From Knoxdaviesia capensis (taxonomy: Eukaryota > Ascomycota > Sordariomycetes > Microascales > Gondwanamycetaceae), in contig LNGK01000011.1 of NCBI GenBank assembly GCA_001510575.1, positions 834,577 to 898,576 on the forward strand: DNA of 64,000 bases. The letters are read 5' to 3'. Within the stretch, counting starts at the first letter, position 1. Every line of letters starts with the position of its first letter. The notes under the pieces were generated by a model. The model worked only from the letters and a program-made list of their open reading frames with translations, was not told the DNA's origin and did not search any database. The translations under genes were made by a program, and so were the position numbers. Shown here in pieces: positions 57,539 to 64,000 of the stretch.

Positions 57539-60500
57539 TTAGATCATACCGTCCGGCACTTTGGACGGACTCGAGTTCATGTATCCGCCGTAAATTGCCG
57601 GAGGCAGCGGAGGCTGGTCGTTCGTCGCTGCCCGCCCCCGCGAGCTGAGTTCACCGGCATCGCTGACCGCCTTGCGCAGCCAGCGGCGTTTGCCCATGTC
57701 CTCGTCGTCGCTAGCCTGGTCGTCGGTGGCGTACGGCAGCTGGTACGCACTGAACTCCTCGTCGCCGCGGCGGCCCGAGAAGTTCCGCCGCTTCGGGTTG
57801 AGCGGGGGCAGCGGCGGCGCGCCGGTCGGGCTGGCGAGCGACGACGCCTTGGAGCCGCTGCGGCCGCGGCCGGACTTGTCGGGCAGCTCGACGGTCGGCA
57901 CGCGAGACGTGGCGGAAATGAACGTCGGCTCGGAAATGTCCTTCTTGTTTACCGTCCGCCGCATCGACTCGTCCAGTCTGTAGTTATCGCCGCCGTTGTT
58001 GTTGGTGGGCATCGAGGGCCGGCGGGGAGACAGCTTTTGCCCAGAGGGGCCCGAGCCATACGGCGACGACGGGTGCGACGACATGCGATCCTGGCCAAAC
58101 GCAGGCGAGGCTGCGCGGGAGGCTGCCGCTGAAATGGATCCTTGCGGGGGCATGATCGGCGACCGACGGATATCCGTACCCGGAAGACCCGGCGACCGGA
58201 GGAAGGGCTTCTTGGTGGGAGCTCCAAGATTGTTGCTGTTGTTGTTCGGGCTGCGAATCTTCTCCGCGGGACTCCCCGTCTCAACCATCAGCCTGGGCGG
58301 CCGGCTACGGGAGCGGCTGCCCGAGCTCGTGTCTGAGTTGCTGCGGTCTCGATCAGAAGACCCGGCGCGCGAGCTGGATCCGTTGCCGCGGGCTTCGTCC
58401 CGGGAGTAGGACACCGGCGGGTGTCTTCGCTCGCCTGATCCAGTGCGGGAGACGTTGCTGGCGTAAGGGGGGTTGCTAGATGAGGTGGTGGTGTGACGGT
58501 TGCTCGTCTCGGCCTCCCTCAGTCTCTGCATTTCCCGCCGAGCCTGTCGGAACTGGCGCAGTCCGGGGTGGATGATCTCTTCGGGCTCCTGCTTCGGCGC
58601 AGAGGTCGCGCTATCGCTTCTCTGGCGCGGCGACTCGTCGTTGCTGCTATCCATGGGGAGAACATCGCCATCGAAAGAGGTCTTTTGCGGGCTCGGGGAG
58701 CTACTGATAGTCGAGTTTCCAATTCCCAGCATCTTCATGGCCTTCGACTGTGCACCCTCAATGCGAGTGTTACGGTCGGCCAGAGATCCGAGGCTGGATT
58801 TGGCGCGGAGAGTATCGACCGGAGGTGGTCGACTCTGGGTCTTCGCGCTGCCGGTAGAACCACTGCGGCTGTCGTCGGAATCGACATATGTGGTCAGACG
58901 CTCTCTGACGCGGCGGGCACCGTCGGCGAGCTGGGAGGCAAAGCCCTCGTCTCGAGACTCGACAGGCGTGCTAGCAGTCGAGATCATGGTCAACGGTAGC
59001 ATGGGAGAATCGTCGCCTCGATGCGGCTGAAGCAGGGACGGGGAGGTTGCACCAGCCATCGATTGCTGGGTCCGTCTCCAATCGGGGACAGGCTCGCTGT
59101 TCCAGGGGTTAGAGGCAATAACCAGGTCGCTGAGCGATCCAGAACTAACTCCGTTCATCGTCTGCACCCGCGACTGTGCGTAGGACGGAGAGGGCTCGTC
59201 ATCGTAGACTGACGAAGTCATGCTATCGCTGCGAAGGTGCTGGCGAACCATGCTGCTCAGGCCCTCCTCGTGAGAAGGTCGCTCGTGGGTTTCCGAAGTC
59301 GGGGATCCCTGGCTGGGCGGCTTCGAAGGCATCGACAGAGGCGTCGGTAGTGCCGATCCGCGGAAAGCAGGATGGATAGACTCTAGAGGTTCGGGGAGGT
59401 TGAGGGAAAGAGTGAACGACTCGATCGGGGGCGACATGATGGGCAGAGGCTCGTCGTCTTCGGTATCAAGGAACGTCATTCCGTTGGACTGAGACTTGGA
59501 GGGCTCGTCGGTGCTATCCGCCGATTCAGGCTCCGGCACGCTCTTCAAAGTCTCGGGCCGGCCACCGCTGCTGCTACCATTGGTCAATTCTCTTCTTACA
59601 GACATTTCAGAAGGAGAACGGCCAGTGGATGCCGAGGCCGAGGACTCCGCACGGACACGCTGAACAGGAGTCTCGCGGCCCTGTTGCATCTGGATTTGGC
59701 GCTGCGCAAATCGAGACTCGTCGTAGCCCTGCGAGGGCTTCTGGAACACTCCGAGAGCGGTAGCCTTGCCGCGATCGCTGGGGTGAATCGAGAGGCTTTG
59801 GATATCATCGCTCTCGCTGATTGGAGGGCTCAAAGGAGGCGCTCCGCCAAATGCCGGCTTGGACTCGGGGATTTTCACGCCCAGCTCCGAAGGCGACATG
59901 GCAGGAGATAGAGACATCGGGGGGCTGTAGAGCGTGGGTGCACTGGCCTTAGACAGCAGGCGACGCTCTGGGAAGAATGGGTTGGTGGGCATGGCCTGGG
60001 CGGGTGCTGCCACGGGAGCGGCCGGGCTGGCACCGGTGGTGGGCTGGTCGGTCGCGCGCATGGTTCCCCCAAACTTGCGAGCAATGGCATCGATTCGGGA
60101 TTGAGATGAGGATTGCTGGTCTTGCAATTCCTGGTTCAGGCCCTGCTCGTATAACCTCCGCGTCCGGGCAACTGACTTATCAGCGGCAGCAGCAGGTGGC
60201 ACTGATGAAGAAGGGGGCGCAACCGAGCCCTGCCAATCCTTCAACCCTCCAACATGGACGGACTGGGATGTTGCTGTTGTCGAGGCTGCCGACATATAGC
60301 CGGTGGTGGACGGACCGGAGGAAGTGGTGGAGGTGGTCTCGCGATTGCGGTTGTAGTCGGCAAATGGCGAGTCTGAACGGGGAGCGGCGGAGTCGGTATC
60401 GGTTTGCGAGTTACGTCGGTGGAAGTCTTCGACAGATCGCGGCCCCCGCAACTTTTCGCGCTCTTCCTGGCGCCATCGTTGGAAGGGAGACGGGGTGCCC

Positions 60501-61054
60501 ACATCGTCTTCGTACATGATCTTACCCTTCGACACGGTGCCATCTCCAGAGATCTTGTACATGATTTGGCGGCCAGTAAACTGGCGGCCGGAGAACACAT
60601 CCCGATTTCGGTCTTCAACCGGACGGCCGCGAGCCATGACACCACCCTCGCCGTCCTCAGACGAATAAAACGAGTCTGCGCGAGCGAACGGGCGGGACCG
60701 AATAGACTCGACCTCGGCAATATCTCCCAGACCGGCAAAGCTGTGCTCCATTTGTATGCGTGAGTGGCGCTTGGGAAAGAGGACACTGTCGTCGCTAGCC
60801 TTGCCGATTTTCGAGTTGGGGTCATCTTGCTCTCGCAACATGGAGAAGCGGGCAGACAGGCCGGTCATCAGCAAGCTTGTGCGGAAATCATCGCTGGCGG
60901 GGAGAGCCGCAGTCAGGTCGATTTCAGGCTTGACCTCCTCGGTGGACTTCTTCGACCGTCCAAATCTGCGGAACGGCCCGGACGACTCGTCCATGGACGT
61001 CTTGCTTGCGGACGGCTCCTCCTTCGTCTTCTTCTTGGTGCGGAAGCGATTCAT
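57539..61054 (-). CDS. Large intrinsically disordered conserved fungal protein, 1171 aa, function unknown
   Basis: A single exon on the minus strand. The N-terminus is very basic (MNRFRTKKKTKEE), with further clusters such as RRFGRSKK. A short conserved-looking block follows: IDLTAALPASDDFRTSLL, LSARFSMLREQDDP and KIGKASDDSVLFPKR (about residues 45-95). I recall similar blocks in uncharacterised proteins of filamentous ascomycetes, but cannot check. The rest is Ser/Pro/Arg-rich low complexity with many S/T-P and R-x-x-S sites, so phosphorylation is likely. There are no membrane segments or catalytic motifs. A segment near residue 160 (GRQIMYKISGDGTVSKGKIMYEDD) may be a small folded piece. It is probably a scaffold or signalling protein, but this is inference. 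Confidence 0.8.
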   Translation of the reverse strand: MNRFRTKKKTKEEPSASKTSMDESSGPFRRFGRSKKSTEEVKPEIDLTAALPASDDFRTSLLMTGLSARFSMLREQDDPNSKIGKASDDSVLFPKRHSRIQMEHSFAGLGDIAEVESIRSRPFARADSFYSSEDGEGGVMARGRPVEDRNRDVFSGRQFTGRQIMYKISGDGTVSKGKIMYEDDVGTPSPFQRWRQEEREKLRGPRSVEDFHRRNSQTDTDSAAPRSDSPFADYNRNRETTSTTSSGPSTTGYMSAASTTATSQSVHVGGLKDWQGSVAPPSSSVPPAAAADKSVARTRRLYEQGLNQELQDQQSSSQSRIDAIARKFGGTMRATDQPTTGASPAAPVAAPAQAMPTNPFFPERRLLSKASAPTLYSPPMSLSPAMSPSELGVKIPESKPAFGGAPPLSPPISESDDIQSLSIHPSDRGKATALGVFQKPSQGYDESRFAQRQIQMQQGRETPVQRVRAESSASASTGRSPSEMSVRRELTNGSSSGGRPETLKSVPEPESADSTDEPSKSQSNGMTFLDTEDDEPLPIMSPPIESFTLSLNLPEPLESIHPAFRGSALPTPLSMPSKPPSQGSPTSETHERPSHEEGLSSMVRQHLRSDSMTSSVYDDEPSPSYAQSRVQTMNGVSSGSLSDLVIASNPWNSEPVPDWRRTQQSMAGATSPSLLQPHRGDDSPMLPLTMISTASTPVESRDEGFASQLADGARRVRERLTTYVDSDDSRSGSTGSAKTQSRPPPVDTLRAKSSLGSLADRNTRIEGAQSKAMKMLGIGNSTISSSPSPQKTSFDGDVLPMDSSNDESPRQRSDSATSAPKQEPEEIIHPGLRQFRQARREMQRLREAETSNRHTTTSSSNPPYASNVSRTGSGERRHPPVSYSRDEARGNGSSSRAGSSDRDRSNSDTSSGSRSRSRPPRLMVETGSPAEKIRSPNNNSNNLGAPTKKPFLRSPGLPGTDIRRSPIMPPQGSISAAASRAASPAFGQDRMSSHPSSPYGSGPSGQKLSPRRPSMPTNNNGGDNYRLDESMRRTVNKKDISEPTFISATSRVPTVELPDKSGRGRSGSKASSLASPTGAPPLPPLNPKRRNFSGRRGDEEFSAYQLPYATDDQASDDEDMGKRRWLRKAVSDAGELSSRGRAATNDQPPLPPAIYGGYMNSSPSKVPDGMI

Positions 61055-64000
61055 CGTGTCGGTGGTTTGGAGGTGTTGTTTGCGAAGAATTGGGGTTTAT
61101 ACTAGAAAGATTGCCTTTGAGGTACAAGCTGATTAGCGTCTAGGACAAGAACGGGTTGAGAGTGTATTGGTAAAATTGAACAACATGTGTAGGCGAATGT
61201 TCGTTTGTTGAATAACATAGGGGGTCAACAAGGCAGATGCTCCCCCAAAAAAGATGTACTGACGATCTCCGTGGGATGGTAGCAGCAGCAACAGAGAAAA
61301 AAAAGAGGGACTTGCTCATCTTCCACAGAACTGGACTCTATTTCGGTGCGGGAGGGGGATAATCACTTGACAAGCCGGGTCGGTAGTGGAGGGGAGGATT
61401 AAACGGGTTGTGACGGTTTGGATGTGCATTGCAGAATAGTGTGTATTCACATAATATAGGACAAAGACGTGTGAAGGTTGAAACTTACCCGGTCAACGCT
61501 TTGCAAGATCGGGGGTGTCGATCGTTTCACCTTCCTATGGCAGCAGATCCAAGTTTGGTTGATTGTAGGTCATGAATGATCCGAGAAAAGGCAATGTTGA
61601 TGTCGGCGATTGTAAGACGAGAGGGGATTGTGAGATATTACTCCATTAGCAGAAGAAGAATGCTGCGAGGTTAAATTGGCGCAAAGACTGGCGGCAACAC
61701 AGGCGAGCCGGCAGAACGGTGGGACACTCGGCAGGTCGATATGCGGTTTAGCAGCGGTGACGATAGCGAGGAGAGTACCGAACGGCGGCGCAACGTCAAT
61801 GCCGGATGTTGAAGATATATTCGGGCAATATATCGTCAATCTGGGTTGGGTGTGTGGGACCGAATTTAAGACGGTAGATTCGGTGGTAAAGTAGATGTCA
61901 GATTTGGGCGTCGATCAAGGAGTGAGCAATGAGTGTAAGTTATGGTTGAATTTCTTGACGTAGCCAGACGAGATAAACGGACGAAATGAAGGAATTATAA
62001 TAGAAGAAGAAAGAACACAGGCAAGAAGAAGAAGAGATCACAAGTGATCCAAGGATTCGATCCAGAACAAAGAAACACAGGCGAACAGAAGTGTGTTAGT
62101 CGGGTGGAGAACGAGGAAGAGAAGGAAGAGTAAAGGGAAGAAGAGGAGGGAATCAAGATTTCCGCGAGAGAGGAAGAAAAACTGGAGCGAGATTATAAAA
62201 TGAATTAGAAAGAAAAAATAACCAAGAAAAAAAAGACCGACGACAGGCAATACCAAGATTGACGAGGTCTAAAAGAGCCAGGGATAGCACTATGCTATAG
62301 GGGGGGGGAAGCCAAAGGAGAAGATGAAAAGGAACAAAATCGAAAAGAGGCACGAGCGTCCGGGATAAAACACGGCCGTGAGAGAACAGGAAGAATTATA
62401 ATGGTTGGAATGTCGAAATGGCAGCTGGAACTTGTCAGTCAGGCAATGAAGCGAGGACGTTCAGGAGACGGTGGTTGGTGATGGTGATCGATTCAGCGTG
62501 GAAGCCACACCGACGTGCATTTGGTTGGATATTAGACGAAAGAGGGAGATGCAGTGTGTAAAACTTGCAAGAAAGGGAGAGAGATTGCATGGGAGGGCAG
62601 TTATCACCAGTCACGCAGGGACAACCAAGGGAGAGAAGGGAAAAGATGAGATGGAAAGAGAGGTGAAGTGGGGAGGGCGAAGAAGAATGGAGCACACCCA
62701 TAAAATGCAGGGTACGGAACCTGTGATTTTCTCTGGGCCATCGGGTTGGACACAACAAGGGGCAGGGAGAAAGAAGGGGCACGTCTCTTGTCTACTTACA
62801 GGGACGATGGACAGGAGGATGCAGTTGTGTGTGTGCATGTGTGTGTGTGCTTTGCGTGTGGTATCTTCAATGAAAGTACTGTAGGACAAGACAGACAGTC
62901 AGTCACACCAGGTTGACGAGGATCGCAGCACGGGAGCAAATAAGGAGCCGGACAAGACCTGAACAAGAAAAAAAGGAAAGCCACGGACGAGGTGATACCT
63001 TCCTATCTAGACTCAGAAACAGAAACAGTATCATGAAGCAGCCGACGAGACAGCACACTTGCTTTTTTCCGGTCTTGATGATGTGGTGATGATGCGTGCT
63101 TGCTTTGTCCGTCGGCTACTGTTCCTTTTTCTTCCTCCTTGCCATTCACTCTATTCGTCTCAATTTTCTTCTTGTTCTCCCTCACCTCCTCCCTCCTCTC
63201 TTCCCATCTCTCTCTCTTTTCCGTTCCCCCCATCTTGAGGGCTACGTATCTTTTGCATTATCTGCTCTCCCAAGAGTGACAGTGTCTTGGAATTATGTAC
63301 GGTGCCGGGAGATTTGAAACAAGTCGAGAGGAAAGTAATGTGGCTAGCCTCCTTTTGCTGTTTTCCTTCCTATCGAGATTAGGAAGCCGTCGTTCCCAAG
63401 ATGCGCAGGAGCATCTTTTGTTTGTTTGTATATATACCAAGAACATGTCATTTGGAAGTCCGGCATCATTGGGAAGATTTCGTCGTGCCACCAGCAATAA
63501 AAAGAGTCCCCCAAAGAACCCTTCCGATCTGCTCAGTTCGTCAAACCAACTCCGGGCCTCTTTTTGCTCCCCTTTTATCTCTTCGTTCTCCTTTCCGGTG
63601 GACAGGCAAAAAAGAATTATGTGGGACTCTGAGGCGTGAAGGTGCCACACGGGACACCCAGAACCCAGAAAAAAAAAACTCACACATAAACAGGGGGGCC
63701 GAGCGCAACCAGACGCCCGGAAAGTGGTATTGGTGACTGGCACAGGGGGGGGACGAACAATAAGAAGAAGCAGAACGAAGAAGAGAGAGTTTTGTGACGG
63801 TGACATGGGGGGGTAGGGTCAAAGAGGCCTAATGTCGGAACGAACCAGGAGGGCGGATCCGGAAGAGCGAAAGCATGGGGGAGAGGGCGATTTTCCCAGG
63901 CACTGAGGAGGAGAATGCTGTGCCTGGATGGATTTTGCATTTCAGTCTTGCACATATACAGTACAGTACAGTACAGTACTGCTGTTTACTATCATTCTGT
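61055..64000. other. Upstream region of the disordered protein gene and window edge
   Basis: No supported gene. The plus strand is purine-rich around 61970-62200 and 62520-62700 (sense pyrimidine tract of the minus-strand gene), and C/T-rich at 63110-63240, which may serve a gene beyond the edge. A GT-rich run occurs at about 62824-62855. The window ends in a GTACA repeat. Short frames here are low complexity. Confidence 0.55.
63957..63980. repeat. (TACAG)n tandem repeat, palindromic end
   Basis: Four TACAG units run into TACT, so the end forms the same ACAGTACT palindrome core seen elsewhere in the window. Confidence 0.8.

Overview
The window is nuclear DNA of a filamentous ascomycete (Pezizomycotina; a Eurotiomycete is my best guess, by impression of the protein families only). 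The evidence is short introns (63-104 nt where measured, one of 197 nt) with GTAAGT-like donors, CTAAC/CTAAT branch sites and YAG acceptors. It also carries a fungal PDR-type ABC pump, a fungal DHA1-like MFS carrier, BRCT-WGR PARPs, a VWA-Hint protein and a YNL011C-like UPF0052 protein. I see no rRNA, tRNA, CRISPR array or intact transposon. Ten genes occupy about 27 kb; the rest is gene-poor, with intergenic stretches up to 15 kb.

Layout. 1577-6826 (+): an eight-exon secreted, extremely Pro/Glu/Gln-rich repeat protein, probably of the cell surface. 8453-9622 (+): a stand-alone MetE C-terminal-type methyltransferase. 9945-17820 (-): three head-to-tail BRCT-WGR-PARP paralogues, called PARP-A, PARP-B and PARP-C here. 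20573-25289 (-): a full-size PDR/ABCG transporter. 25290-32881: gene-poor. 32882-35206 (+): a VWA-Vint/Hint protein. 35667-37396 (-): a UPF0052/CofD-like protein. 37397-52766: a 15-kb gene desert with microsatellites, repeated palindromes, possible decayed small genes and a 1.2-kb pyrimidine tract. 52767-54668 (+): the MFS transporter. 55733-56566 (-): a GNAT acetyltransferase. 57539-61054 (-): a large disordered conserved fungal protein. 61055-64000: its purine-rich (sense pyrimidine-rich) upstream region.

Most notable observation. Two of the three tandem PARP genes carry exactly one in-frame stop, and both stops are UAG. PARP-A has it between BRCT and WGR; PARP-B has it inside the catalytic domain, upstream of the exon with the catalytic Glu. 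Everything around the stops is intact: same frame on both sides, conserved flanking residues, canonical terminal intron and the H-Y-E triad. Each UAG also lies at positions 2-4 of the loop of a short potential RNA hairpin. That is the setting expected for the A-to-I (UAG to UGG) mRNA editing known from sexual stages of filamentous ascomycetes. The stops could equally be recent nonsense or RIP-type C-to-T (CAG to TAG) changes, readthrough sites or assembly errors; RNA reads would decide.

The genes do not form an obvious pathway. The three PARPs are clearly a local expansion. The transporter, acetyltransferase and other enzymes look like unlinked housekeeping or accessory genes.
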